Assembly: GCF_002812045.1 (NCBI RefSeq)
Contig: NZ_NPEG01000006.1
Coordinates: forward strand, 1 to 64,000
DNA from: Leptospira haakeii
GTDB taxonomy: Bacteria; Spirochaetota; Leptospiria; Leptospirales; Leptospiraceae
Length of the DNA stretch: 64,000 bases
Direction of reading: 5' to 3'
Below are positions 55,042-63,551 of this stretch, in pieces. The notes below the pieces were generated by a model. It did no database searches and was not told the DNA's origin. It saw nothing but the letters and a program-made list of their open reading frames with translations. Each line of letters begins with the position of its first letter. The first letter of the stretch is position 1. The translations under genes and the position numbers were made by a program.

Positions 55042-55686
55042 ATGTTTCGTGTTTCGGTTTTCCGAACTTTTTTAGCCGGTTTTGCGGTTCTATATTGTTT
55101 ATCATTTATTTCTTGTATCAGCTCCGGAGGACCGACATCCCATACTCCGGAAACTCCTAAAGGAGAAGTCCTTCCTAATCCGGCAGGAGACAGCGAGGAC
55201 ATCATAGACGAAGAAGGTAGAGAAGTGAAGATCAGCACTACTGATCCTATTTCTTTCCAAGGTCCATCTAAAGACAGCGCTGAATATTTCAGAGTGCATA
55301 TTACAAGCGAGTCTTATCAGGTTCGCCAGATCAGAGGTTCTAAATACATTCGCAGAAAAGTGGATAAGGGCGGAGACGCACTTATCAGCGAAGAATTAGT
55401 AAAATATAATAGGATCAATTTTAATGATGATGGGATCATCTTAGTGATCCTAAACGGAAATACCGGCGCTGTTGAAACAATTCGTTTTAATACAAGAGTT
55501 CCAAGGATTAACAATCTAGCGAAAATTATCCAAAATGATGTGACTCGCTGGTCCATGGAACATTCCGAAGAGAAACCTGTAGTTACAAAGTATCAGATCC
55601 ATTATACTATCAAATTAGAAAATAAATCTAATACAACTAGAGATACCGTAAAAGAAGAACTCAAAGGTGAAGTTAAGAAGAGGTAA
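55042..55686 (+). CDS. Lipoprotein, possible TonB-C-like domain
   Basis: A 214-residue lipoprotein with lipobox FISC near residue 28. A Pro/Gly/Asp-rich stretch follows (SSGGPTSHTPETPKGEV), then a folded domain. The segment VILNGNTGAVETIRFNTRV, IIQNDVTRWSM and TKYQIHYTIKL weakly fits a TonB C-terminal (AgmX/PglI-like) domain; this is inferred by eye. No tRNA or terminator follows. It is 49 bases after mgtE on the same strand. Confidence 0.65.
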   Translation: MFRVSVFRTFLAGFAVLYCLSFISCISSGGPTSHTPETPKGEVLPNPAGDSEDIIDEEGREVKISTTDPISFQGPSKDSAEYFRVHITSESYQVRQIRGSKYIRRKVDKGGDALISEELVKYNRINFNDDGIILVILNGNTGAVETIRFNTRVPRINNLAKIIQNDVTRWSMEHSEEKPVVTKYQIHYTIKLENKSNTTRDTVKEELKGEVKKR

Positions 55687-55754
55687 ATTCTCTTATCAAT
55701 TTCTTTCTCTACATTGTGTCCGAATCAATAGATTCCTGGGTATAAATATATCTA

Positions 55755-56729
55755 ATGAAAGCAATTATATACGAGAAGTATGGATCTTCTGATGTACTTC
55801 AATATAAAGAAGTGCAAAAACCTACGCCAAAGGCAAATGAGGTCCTTCTAAAAGTCAAAACCGCTTCCGTGAATGCTGCTGATTGGCGCATGATGAAAGC
55901 GGATCCTTTTTTAGTTCGCTTTTACGCCGGCCTTTTCAAACCTAAAAAAATTTCGATATTAGGCGCAGATGTTGCCGGAACTGTGGAAGCAGTAGGAAAG
56001 AGAATAACTAAGTTCCGTCCTGGTGACGAAGTTTTCGGAGATGTTTTTGCAAGCGGCTTTGGCGCCTTTGCTGAATACAAATGTGGTAAAGAAGATGAGT
56101 TTGTTTTAAAACCTTCTAATATATCTTTCGATGATATAGTTGCTTTACCTTTGGCTGGAATGACCGCTTTACATTCTATCCGAGATTTCGGTAAGATAGA
56201 AGCAGGGCAAAATGTTCTGATAAACGGAGCATCAGGAGGTGTTGGAACATTTGCGATACAGCTTGCAAAGTATTTCGGGGCGTACGTTACAGCGGTCTGT
56301 AGCACTTCTAAAATTGGGCAGGCAATGTCACTCGGAGCCGATCAGGTAATTGACTATACCAAGGAAGACTTTATCCAAAACGGAAAAAAATACGACCTAA
56401 TAGTTGGCGTGAATGGATACCGTTCTCTTTCAGAATATAAAAGTGCTTTAAATCCAAAAGGAAGATATGTAATGGCTGGAGGAGGATCTGCTCAATTATT
56501 CCAAGCCTTACTTTTGGGACCTTTCGTTTCTCTAACAGGTAGACAAAAGATTATTGCTGCTTCTTCCGAGCCGAATCAAAAGGATCTTATTTTTTTATCT
56601 GAACTAATGGGATCAAGTAAGATTAAATCGGTAATTGATAAACGATATAAATTGGAAGAAGTTCCGCAAGCTATCCAATACGTTGAACAAGGCCACGCTG
56701 CTGGTAAAGTAATCATAACAGTGTCATAA
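55755..56729 (+). CDS. Zinc-type/quinone oxidoreductase (MDR family)
   Basis: A 324-residue medium-chain dehydrogenase/reductase. KAIIYEKYGSSDVLQYKEV is the typical N-terminus. It has SVNAADWRMM, GADVAGTVEAVGKRITKFRPGDEVFGD, and the NADPH-binding fold INGASGGVGTFAIQLAKYFGA. No structural-zinc cysteine cluster is visible, so it is the quinone oxidoreductase type. Substrate unknown. The cytochrome c gene follows 37 bases later. Confidence 0.88.
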   Translation: MKAIIYEKYGSSDVLQYKEVQKPTPKANEVLLKVKTASVNAADWRMMKADPFLVRFYAGLFKPKKISILGADVAGTVEAVGKRITKFRPGDEVFGDVFASGFGAFAEYKCGKEDEFVLKPSNISFDDIVALPLAGMTALHSIRDFGKIEAGQNVLINGASGGVGTFAIQLAKYFGAYVTAVCSTSKIGQAMSLGADQVIDYTKEDFIQNGKKYDLIVGVNGYRSLSEYKSALNPKGRYVMAGGGSAQLFQALLLGPFVSLTGRQKIIAASSEPNQKDLIFLSELMGSSKIKSVIDKRYKLEEVPQAIQYVEQGHAAGKVIITVS

Positions 56730-56766
56730 ATCTGTTGATTGATTTAAAAAAATAAAGGAACTGTGA

Positions 56767-57723
56767 ATGAAAAGAATTTTGAAGCTTATTGGAGTATTAA
56801 TCATCCTTGTACCGATATCGGTGATTGGATTTTTATATTTTAAATTTCCAAATGCAGAACCGGCTCCGGAAATTTCTGTAGGAAATAATCCTGAACGTAT
56901 ACAAAGAGGAAAATACCTAGCAAACCATGTATCTGCATGTATGGATTGCCATTCCATTCGAGAATGGTCTAAATTTTCCGGACCATTGATCCCTAAAACA
57001 TTGGGAGAAGGTGGAGAAGTTTTTGATCAAAAGCTTGGATTCCCCGGCTCTTTTGTTGCACCGAATATTACTCCAAGCGCATTAGGTAAATGGACAGACG
57101 GGGAAATTTTAAGAGCGATTTCCAGTGGAATTAACAAGGAAGGAAATGCCTTATTTCCAGTTATGCCTCACCCTGCATATGGGCAGATGGACAAAGAAGA
57201 TCTAATTTCTATCATTTCTTATTTAAGAAGTTTGGAACCGATCGAAAAGAAAAATCCTAATTCTTCGCCTGATTTTCCATTTAACTTGATCTTAAGAACA
57301 ATACCTAATCCTGCAAAATTCGGAAAACTTCCGGATAAAAGCGATAAGGTTTCTTACGGAAAATATCTATTTGTTGCTGCCGCTTGTACTGAATGTCATA
57401 CAAAACAAGATAAGGGAAAACCGGTCGCTGGAATGGAACTTGCCGGTGGATTTGAATTTCCTTTAGGAAACGGAACTAAAATTGTTTCTGCAAATCTTAC
57501 TCCCGATAAAGAAACAGGACTTGGGAATTGGACGGAGTCTCAGTTTGTTAAAAGATTTAAGAACATGGAACTTCCTAAATATAAACCTCATTCAATAAAA
57601 AAGGGTGAATTCCAAACGATCATGCCTTGGACTATGTATGCAGGAATGACCGAGGAAGATCTTTCCGCTATATTTGCTTATTTGCAAACCGTTCCAGCTA
57701 TTAAAAATAAGATCAATAATTGA
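56767..57723 (+). CDS. Dihaem c-type cytochrome
   Basis: A 318-residue protein with an N-terminal membrane helix (ILKLIGVLIILVPISVIGFLYF) and two CxxCH sites: CMDCH at residues 58-62 and CTECH near 207. Each cytochrome-c domain has a methionine partner candidate (VMPHPAYGQM..., IMPWTMYAG). It transfers electrons in the periplasm; partners are not clear. It may work with the MDR enzyme beside it. The convergent ABM gene is 56 bases away. Confidence 0.9.
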   Translation: MKRILKLIGVLIILVPISVIGFLYFKFPNAEPAPEISVGNNPERIQRGKYLANHVSACMDCHSIREWSKFSGPLIPKTLGEGGEVFDQKLGFPGSFVAPNITPSALGKWTDGEILRAISSGINKEGNALFPVMPHPAYGQMDKEDLISIISYLRSLEPIEKKNPNSSPDFPFNLILRTIPNPAKFGKLPDKSDKVSYGKYLFVAAACTECHTKQDKGKPVAGMELAGGFEFPLGNGTKIVSANLTPDKETGLGNWTESQFVKRFKNMELPKYKPHSIKKGEFQTIMPWTMYAGMTEEDLSAIFAYLQTVPAIKNKINN

Positions 57724-57731
57724 AGATTGAT

Positions 57732-57770
57732 ATTCAGAAGAGCTGAGAACCATTTTCCGTTCTTCTGAAT
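57732..57770. terminator. Possible bidirectional terminator
   Basis: ATTCAGAAGA (57732-57741) and TCTTCTGAAT (57761-57770) form a perfect 10-bp stem with a 19-base loop between two convergent genes. Neither side has a clear T-run, so termination is a guess based on position. Confidence 0.5.
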
Positions 57771-57779
57771 CTATATATC

Positions 57780-58094
57780 TTACGTTTTCGATGGATCGAA
57801 AATCTCGCGCTCGATAGATATCCCAAGTCTTTCTAACATTCCAGGCATATCAAAACCTTCTTTTTGATATGATGTTAGCACTTCCTTTTTTGCATTCAAA
57901 ATTGCTTCTTCATTTTCCCAAACTGCTATCGTTACAAATTGGATCTCGTCCTTACCATTCTCGCGAATATATGCCGAGTCTTGTATAAAGCCGGGAAGGT
58001 TCTTAATCAAGTTCCGATTTACCTTAACTCGATTGAAAAATTCTAACTCTGATTTTTTGGGTACGATAAACGTATCGATCAATACTTTTTGCAT
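57780..58094 (-). CDS. Antibiotic biosynthesis monooxygenase (ABM) domain protein
   Basis: A 104-residue dimeric alpha/beta-barrel protein. IDTFIVPKKSELEFFNRVKVNRNL and the FVTIAVWENEEAILNAKKEV block fit the ABM fold. Such proteins range from monooxygenases to haem-degrading enzymes; which applies here is unclear. It shares a strand with the AraC gene upstream, a gap of 67 bases, but co-transcription is uncertain. Confidence 0.75.
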   Translation of the reverse strand: MQKVLIDTFIVPKKSELEFFNRVKVNRNLIKNLPGFIQDSAYIRENGKDEIQFVTIAVWENEEAILNAKKEVLTSYQKEGFDMPGMLERLGISIEREIFDPSKT

Positions 58095-58161
58095 TTTTGC
58101 TCTCCTTCTTAAGAGTAGAATACTCTATCCAAAGGATCAAAAATTGTAAAAATTCAGGATT

Positions 58162-58938
58162 CTACCAGTAAGGTGTGGATAGTTTAAAAAACTGTTTCGG
58201 CGTCGTGTCTGTGAAAGTTTTGAATTCTCTGATAAAATGGGCCTGGTCAAAGTATCCAGCATCTTGTGCAGCTTCCGTTAAACTGGTCTGAGAAGAATAT
58301 GAATCTATAAAGTTTCTCATTCTAACCAGGACGGAAAATTGTTTGGGGCTTATCCCAATTGTTTCCCTAAATCTTTTTTCATAGGAATCCCTACTAATAG
58401 GCATTCCTTTCAGCAAATCCGCTATTTTCAGATTTCCTTTGGATTTTCTGATCTTTCGGATAGAATCTAAGATTAAATTGTCCTCTTTAGATCCGGTCCA
58501 TTCCGAGATCAGGAAATTTTCCACTATAGAGATTTTTTCCGGATTCGTATTTGCTTTGAAAAGTTTTTCTTCCATTTCCGAAATTTTCTTGGATGAGATC
58601 AAATTGTCCAAAGACAGATTCAGTTCGAATAAGTTATGAAGAGGTTCTTTAATAAAATTTGCGGCTCCGCCTTCTTTAAAGATCACTAATAAAGTAGAGG
58701 CATTTTTAGAATATTCGATTAATCTAGGTATACGTCTAAGTCCGGTGATCCCGGACATCGGAAGAACATTCTCTTGATCATTATACTTGTGAGCAATCTT
58801 TCCTGAGATCCTAAATGAAATGACTAAAGACGATCCAGGCAGAATTTTGTTCTGCATTCCGTGTTCGCTCTCAATGATCAGGAATTGGCGAATATACGGT
58901 TGTAAATCTTTACTAGGTAAAAATATCTCAACGTTCAT
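58162..58938 (-). CDS. AraC-family transcriptional regulator
   Basis: A 258-residue regulator. The N-terminal 140 residues form a cupin-like sensory domain that I do not assign further (LPSKDLQPYIRQFLIIE, GSSLVISFRISG). The C-terminus has the two AraC helix-turn-helix units: LKIADLLKGMPISRDSYEKRFRETIGISPKQF and SLTEAAQDAGYFDQAHFIREFKTFTDTTPKQF. It probably controls a neighbour such as the ABM or P-type ATPase gene, by location only. Confidence 0.88.
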   Translation of the reverse strand: MNVEIFLPSKDLQPYIRQFLIIESEHGMQNKILPGSSLVISFRISGKIAHKYNDQENVLPMSGITGLRRIPRLIEYSKNASTLLVIFKEGGAANFIKEPLHNLFELNLSLDNLISSKKISEMEEKLFKANTNPEKISIVENFLISEWTGSKEDNLILDSIRKIRKSKGNLKIADLLKGMPISRDSYEKRFRETIGISPKQFSVLVRMRNFIDSYSSQTSLTEAAQDAGYFDQAHFIREFKTFTDTTPKQFFKLSTPYW

Positions 58939-58982
58939 AAAAGAGGATTCTAAAAGTAGATTGTGTCTTCTTTATAGAGTTC

Positions 58983-61505
58983 TCAAGCAAAAAAACGGTT
59001 CTTTCTGATTTCCCAAATAAGGCCGGATACCAATCCTAATCCGATAGAGAAAAATACCCAATCGGAAGGTATTGTTTCAAATCCGAATAACCGAAGACTG
59101 AATTCAAATTGGAAACTTGAGATCAGCGCGGCTGCAGCTAAAAGGAAAATCCAGAAAACGCTGGAATGTAAAGATCTCAGAATGGAGATAAATCCTCCTT
59201 TATGAGTCAAGTTTGTCAGCATTAAACTGAAATTGGATACGACTAAAAAGATAAAACCGAAAGATCTGATTTGATTTTCGTTATGACCTTGGTGTTTTAG
59301 CCAAAAATAAGATGCTAATAATACTCCTAGAACGCCGGCCCCTTGAGAAAACGATAAAGTAAATCCTGAGAAACTTATTAAACTAGAACTTTTTCGTCTT
59401 GGACTGGAATAACGATCTCCTTTTTCCAGATCCAACGACTCAAAAACAATGGAACAGGTTGGATCTATAATCAGCTCTAAGACTAAGATATGTGCAGGAA
59501 AAAAGAAAATAGGATCACCGGTGAAAGCGGGAAGCAAAGACATTCCTATGATAGGGATATGAACGGATAGAATATAAGAAATACTCTTTTGTATATTCTC
59601 ATAGATCCTTCTTCCTAAAAATACCGACTTTACTATGGAGGAAAAATTATCATCGAGCAGTACAAGATCGGATGCTTCTCTTGCTACATCTGTTCCTCTT
59701 TTTCCCATGGAGATCCCTATATGAGCCGCTTGCAGAGCAAGAGCGTCATTTACTCCATCTCCCGTCATGGCGACTATTTCTCCTTTTCTTTGGAATGCCC
59801 TTACTATCTTTAATTTCTGTGCCGGTTTGATCCTTGAAAAAATACCTACCGTATCTAATTTAGACTCCAATTCATCTTCGTTAAGTTTTTCTAACTCATC
59901 TCCGGTGATACTCTCTTTATAACCTTCTAATCCGATTTTATAAGCCACCGCCTTTGCAGTTCCTGCATGGTCTCCCGTGATGATAATAACTCTGATCCCT
60001 GCTTGTATACATTCCGAAACAGAAGAGGGCACAGTTTCTCGGATTGGATCTTCTAATAAGATCAGTCCTAAAAATTCGAATTCTAAATCGTGTTGGTTTT
60101 CTGGAAGAGAAGAATTTACAATTCTGGACCTTGCGACCCCTATTGCTCTGTATCCCTGCAAAGAATAACTTTCTGTGATCTTTTCCCATTTATTAGTTCT
60201 TTCTTTCGAAAAATGGCATAAGTCAAAAATCGCTTCTGGAGCACCTTTGGTTCCGATCACAAATATTCCAGGTTCTTCTGAATTCCATGCGTAACTGAGC
60301 GCAAGTAGTTTAGGAGAAAGTGGATATTCCTTTTCTAAGGTCCAGTCTGCATGAAGATGTTCCGTATCGTATAGAAGATTGATACCTAATTCACGGATTG
60401 CTTTTTCCATCGGGTCGAAAGGATCTTTTTTTGAAGCAAGGATAGAAAATTTTAAAAGTAAATGGAATTCTTCTGCAATATTCGGAGTTTTAAATTCGAA
60501 TAAACTATTCTCTTCGGAAGAAACCAGACCTTTAACTTTCATTTGGTTTTCAGTTAAAGTTCCTGTTTTATCCACACATAATACTGTTGCTGCTCCTAAT
60601 GATTCAATGGAGTTCAGTTTTCTTGTTAAAACTCCACTTTTGGAAATTCTCCAAGCTCCTAAGGAAAAGAAAATACTAAGGACGACAGGTATTTCTTCCG
60701 GTAATACTGCCATTAAAAATGTAAGTGCAGCCAAAACAGACTGCATCCAATTTCCATTTCGTATTCCAAGACCATAGATTAGAAAAACAGCAACTACTAA
60801 GGCTCCTAAAAAGAAGAATGTAGTAAATCTTTTAGCTTCCTTTTGGAGAGGGCTTTCTGATTCGGAAATTTCTCCCATTTCTTTTCCGATTGTCCCAATA
60901 GAAGTGGAGTCTCCGGTGAATAATACTTTAAAAATCCCCTCTCCTGAGACTACCTTTGTTCCGGAATAAAGTTTTTGGGATTCAGAATAAGGTCCTAAGT
61001 TGTTTGGATTTGTCTCTTCTTTTAAAACCGGGATGGATTCTCCGGTTAATAGAGATTCGTCTGAATGTAAATTTAAACCATCTATTAAATATCCATCAGC
61101 AGGGACCTTATCTCCTTCTGATAAAAAAACCAGATCTCCGGGCACGATGAACGCAGAATCTATCTCCATCTTTTTTCCTGCTCTGATCACCTTGGCTCTT
61201 AATGGAGAAAGTTTTCTGAGAGATTCTAATGCTTTTTCAGACTTATTCTTTTGAAAAATTGTGAGAGAAATTACCGCGATTACCGCAATGGAAAGGGTGA
61301 TCGCTTCTTCTAAATCCCCTAAGAGCGCATAGATAAATCCGCAAGCCAATAACAAAGAGAGCATTGGTTCGGAAAGAATGGAAAGGGTAGTCCTCCAAAA
61401 AGATGTTTTTCTTAGTTTAGATTCGTTTGGTCCGAACTTATGGAGAAGTTCGGAGGCTTCCTGAAAACTTAAACCTTTATAAACAATCTCCTTGGTAGAG
61501 GGCAT
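58983..61505 (-). CDS. P-type cation-transporting ATPase (Ca2+-ATPase-like)
   Basis: An 840-residue P-type ATPase. The phosphorylation site CVDKTGTLTENQMKVKG is near residue 312, the hinge TGDGVNDALALQAAHIGISM near 580, and TGES/SGTKV are in the actuator domain. Membrane motif PEEIPVV (M4) matches the calcium-type PEGLP with a glutamate inserted, and M6 reads ELIIDPTCS, in place of the SERCA NxxTD arrangement. It is therefore of type II, with an uncertain ion. N-terminal SFQEASELLHKFGPNE is typical. No ribosome site is visible upstream. Confidence 0.9.
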   Translation of the reverse strand: MPSTKEIVYKGLSFQEASELLHKFGPNESKLRKTSFWRTTLSILSEPMLSLLLACGFIYALLGDLEEAITLSIAVIAVISLTIFQKNKSEKALESLRKLSPLRAKVIRAGKKMEIDSAFIVPGDLVFLSEGDKVPADGYLIDGLNLHSDESLLTGESIPVLKEETNPNNLGPYSESQKLYSGTKVVSGEGIFKVLFTGDSTSIGTIGKEMGEISESESPLQKEAKRFTTFFFLGALVVAVFLIYGLGIRNGNWMQSVLAALTFLMAVLPEEIPVVLSIFFSLGAWRISKSGVLTRKLNSIESLGAATVLCVDKTGTLTENQMKVKGLVSSEENSLFEFKTPNIAEEFHLLLKFSILASKKDPFDPMEKAIRELGINLLYDTEHLHADWTLEKEYPLSPKLLALSYAWNSEEPGIFVIGTKGAPEAIFDLCHFSKERTNKWEKITESYSLQGYRAIGVARSRIVNSSLPENQHDLEFEFLGLILLEDPIRETVPSSVSECIQAGIRVIIITGDHAGTAKAVAYKIGLEGYKESITGDELEKLNEDELESKLDTVGIFSRIKPAQKLKIVRAFQRKGEIVAMTGDGVNDALALQAAHIGISMGKRGTDVAREASDLVLLDDNFSSIVKSVFLGRRIYENIQKSISYILSVHIPIIGMSLLPAFTGDPIFFFPAHILVLELIIDPTCSIVFESLDLEKGDRYSSPRRKSSSLISFSGFTLSFSQGAGVLGVLLASYFWLKHQGHNENQIRSFGFIFLVVSNFSLMLTNLTHKGGFISILRSLHSSVFWIFLLAAAALISSFQFEFSLRLFGFETIPSDWVFFSIGLGLVSGLIWEIRKNRFFA

Positions 61506-61548
61506 AGAATATATTTAGTATAGAACCGATCTCGTTTGCAATATTTTT

Positions 61549-61773
61549 CTAAGACCCTATAAGTTTAAGATTTTTTAGAATGAGTACGCGTATTCCAACC
61601 GAATAAGGTATAAATTGGACACAACCCACAATCCCAGTTGCAAGTATCACAAAGCCGACTGCAAAAATTGCCAGCTTATACAAATCTTCTATATAAAATG
61701 CCCAGGTAATCAAGGAAGTTCCGAGTATTACCCTGATTGCTCTGTCCCAAAAATTTGAATTTATAAATTTCAT
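61549..61773 (-). CDS. DUF2892-like small membrane protein
   Basis: A 74-residue protein with two hydrophobic segments around FWDRAIRVILGTSLITWAF and LAIFAVGFVILATGIVGCVQFIPYSVGI. The N/F-xDR-x-IR-x4-G start and the C-terminal TGIVGC with a Pro-Tyr turn match the DUF2892 pattern also found in YgaP. The usual start is ATG 61773 with AGGTG upstream; a GTG three codons earlier is possible. The function is unknown; some fused members are linked to rhodanese-type sulfur transfer. Confidence 0.75.
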   Translation of the reverse strand: MKFINSNFWDRAIRVILGTSLITWAFYIEDLYKLAIFAVGFVILATGIVGCVQFIPYSVGIRVLILKNLKLIGS

Positions 61774-61903
61774 AATGAACACCTATTGACTGTATCTCTG
61801 TTAAAAATATTCTTCTATTTTAAGTCTTTGTCAATGATTGGACAGACAGAGATTCATTCTAACGTAATGATAAATATCAGTAATATCGGAAGTTGAAGTG
61901 ATT

Positions 61904-62464
61904 ATGAAAATTGATCGTTATATCATCAAAACTATATTCAAAACATCTATAGAATATATATTTATTCTGTCTTTGGGAATACTTCTGATCTATCTGGACG
62001 AAATTGAATTTTCAGGCCTGGAGATAAAATATCTTATATTAACCCTCGCAGGTTTTAAATCTTGTTACTTTTTTATAAAAGGTTTCAGAAGGATCTCTGA
62101 ATTTTCAGGATTAGATCTGAAATACTATGAATTTCTAGTGTTCATAGCATTCAATATCAGCGTAATCGTTTTGTCTTTCGGTTTTGATTATCTTTGTATT
62201 TATAAAACGGACACGAGTTCATTTTCAGGAATTCCCCTAAATTTAGATTATTCTTCTCTATGTTTTAAATTTGTATATTTTAGCTTAATGATCTTCACGA
62301 ATATTGGGATTATCAAGATTGTCCCGGAAAGTACTGAAGCCGAGATCCTTGTAATTTTCGAAGCAATTTTATCCTTTATTACGATCATCTTTATTCTATC
62401 TGACTTTATAAGTCTGAAAGAATCTTTAACTAGCTCTTCCTTTAAGAAGGGAGATGATACTTAA
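61904..62464 (+). CDS. Two-pore-helix K+-channel-like membrane protein with altered filter
   Basis: A 186-residue membrane protein with about five hydrophobic segments. Its C-terminal part aligns by eye, ungapped, to the ion-channel pore module: YFSLMIFTNIGIIKIVPEST then EAEILVIFEAILSF. Where K+ channels have T(T/V)(I/V)GYGD, this has TNIGIIK (about 62297-62326), so the GYG filter is replaced. The result may be a non-selective or non-conducting relative. The start is ATG 61904 with GAAG upstream; a GTG at 61898 is close. The first two thirds are not recognised. Confidence 0.6.
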   Translation: MKIDRYIIKTIFKTSIEYIFILSLGILLIYLDEIEFSGLEIKYLILTLAGFKSCYFFIKGFRRISEFSGLDLKYYEFLVFIAFNISVIVLSFGFDYLCIYKTDTSSFSGIPLNLDYSSLCFKFVYFSLMIFTNIGIIKIVPESTEAEILVIFEAILSFITIIFILSDFISLKESLTSSSFKKGDDT

Positions 62465-62480
62465 TAGGCATTCAAATTCC

Positions 62481-62518
62481 CTTTTACAATTTCGATCCTC
62501 CTGAAATACATGTAAAAG
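62481..62518. repeat. Inverted repeat just upstream of galE
   Basis: CTTTTACA (62481-62488) and TGTAAAAG (62511-62518) form an 8-bp inverted repeat with a 22-base spacer that contains CCTCCT, an anti-Shine-Dalgarno-like string. The galE ATG is 4 bases further on and has no Shine-Dalgarno of its own. A repressor site or leader fold are both possible. Confidence 0.45.
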
Positions 62519-62522
62519 CTTT

Positions 62523-63494
62523 ATGAAAAAAATACTGATCACCGGTGGAGCTGGATATATCGGCTCCCATATGAATAAATATCTCCATAAATTAGGCTTG
62601 GAAACTGTTGTATTCGATAACCTTTCTAACGGTCATGAGAAAGCAGTTAAATGGGGGAAGTTTTTTAAAGGAGATCTATTAAATAAAGCGGACCTGGATC
62701 GTGTATTTTCAGAACACGAATTCGAAGCAGTCATTCATTTTGCAGCATTAGCATATGTGGGAGAATCGGTTACTGATCCCCAAAAATATTACATTAATAA
62801 TGTGATGGGAACTCTCCAACTTTTGGAAGCGATGAGAAATCATGGGGTTAACTACTTCATATTCTCTTCTACCTGTGCTACTTATGGCGCGGTTACTGAA
62901 GTTCCGATTTTAGAAACGACTCCCCAAGATCCGATCAATCCCTATGGTCAATCCAAACTGATGATCGAAAAAATTTTAACGGACTATTCTCACGCATATG
63001 ATCTAAAATTTGTAGCACTTCGTTACTTTAATGCTTCCGGTTCCGATCTGGATATTGGAGAAGAGCATGATCCTGAAACCCATTTACTTCCTATCGTGAT
63101 CGAAAAAGCATTAGGAAGAAGGGATTCACTTACAGTGAACGGAAATGATTATGATACTCCGGATGGGACAGCAGTCCGAGATTATATCCATGTGATGGAT
63201 TTAGCTCAGGCTCATCATCTAGGATTGGAATATCTGAAAAAAGGTGGAGTTTCTGACTTCTTTAATTTAGGCACGGGACAAGGATTTTCTATTTTAGAAA
63301 TTATTAAAACCGTGGAGAAGGTCTCCGGAGTTCAAATCCCTTACAAGATCGGCCACAGAAGAGAAGGAGATCCTGCTAAATTGATTGCGGATAATACTAA
63401 AGCCAAAAAGGTTTTAGGTTGGGATCCTAAATTTGCAAAGATAGAAGATATAGTAACAAGCGCCTGGGAATTTCACAAAAATCATACTCATTAA
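62523..63494 (+). CDS. galE: UDP-glucose 4-epimerase
   Basis: A 323-residue extended short-chain dehydrogenase that interconverts UDP-glucose and UDP-galactose for glycan synthesis. The NAD-binding ILITGGAGYIGSHMNKYL is at the N-terminus, the active-site YGQSK near residue 142-146 holds tyrosine and lysine, and SSTCATYG supplies the serine. DYIHVMDLAQAH and RREGDPAKLIAD are GalE signatures. An inverted repeat lies just before the start, and no Shine-Dalgarno is evident. Confidence 0.93.
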   Translation: MKKILITGGAGYIGSHMNKYLHKLGLETVVFDNLSNGHEKAVKWGKFFKGDLLNKADLDRVFSEHEFEAVIHFAALAYVGESVTDPQKYYINNVMGTLQLLEAMRNHGVNYFIFSSTCATYGAVTEVPILETTPQDPINPYGQSKLMIEKILTDYSHAYDLKFVALRYFNASGSDLDIGEEHDPETHLLPIVIEKALGRRDSLTVNGNDYDTPDGTAVRDYIHVMDLAQAHHLGLEYLKKGGVSDFFNLGTGQGFSILEIIKTVEKVSGVQIPYKIGHRREGDPAKLIADNTKAKKVLGWDPKFAKIEDIVTSAWEFHKNHTH

Positions 63495-63531
63495 AAAGAA
63501 AAGGCTTCTTCCCCGCGCAGAGAAGAAGCCT
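63495..63531 (-). terminator. Rho-independent terminator for the right-edge gene
   Basis: AGGCTTCTTC (63502-63511) and GAAGAAGCCT (63522-63531) form a perfect 10-bp stem around CCCGCGCAGA. On the minus strand the stem is followed by TTTTCTTTTT. It may also slow galE transcripts, but the plus side has only weak T content. Confidence 0.8.
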
Positions 63532-63551
63532 GAAAGATCGGTTAATAGTGA

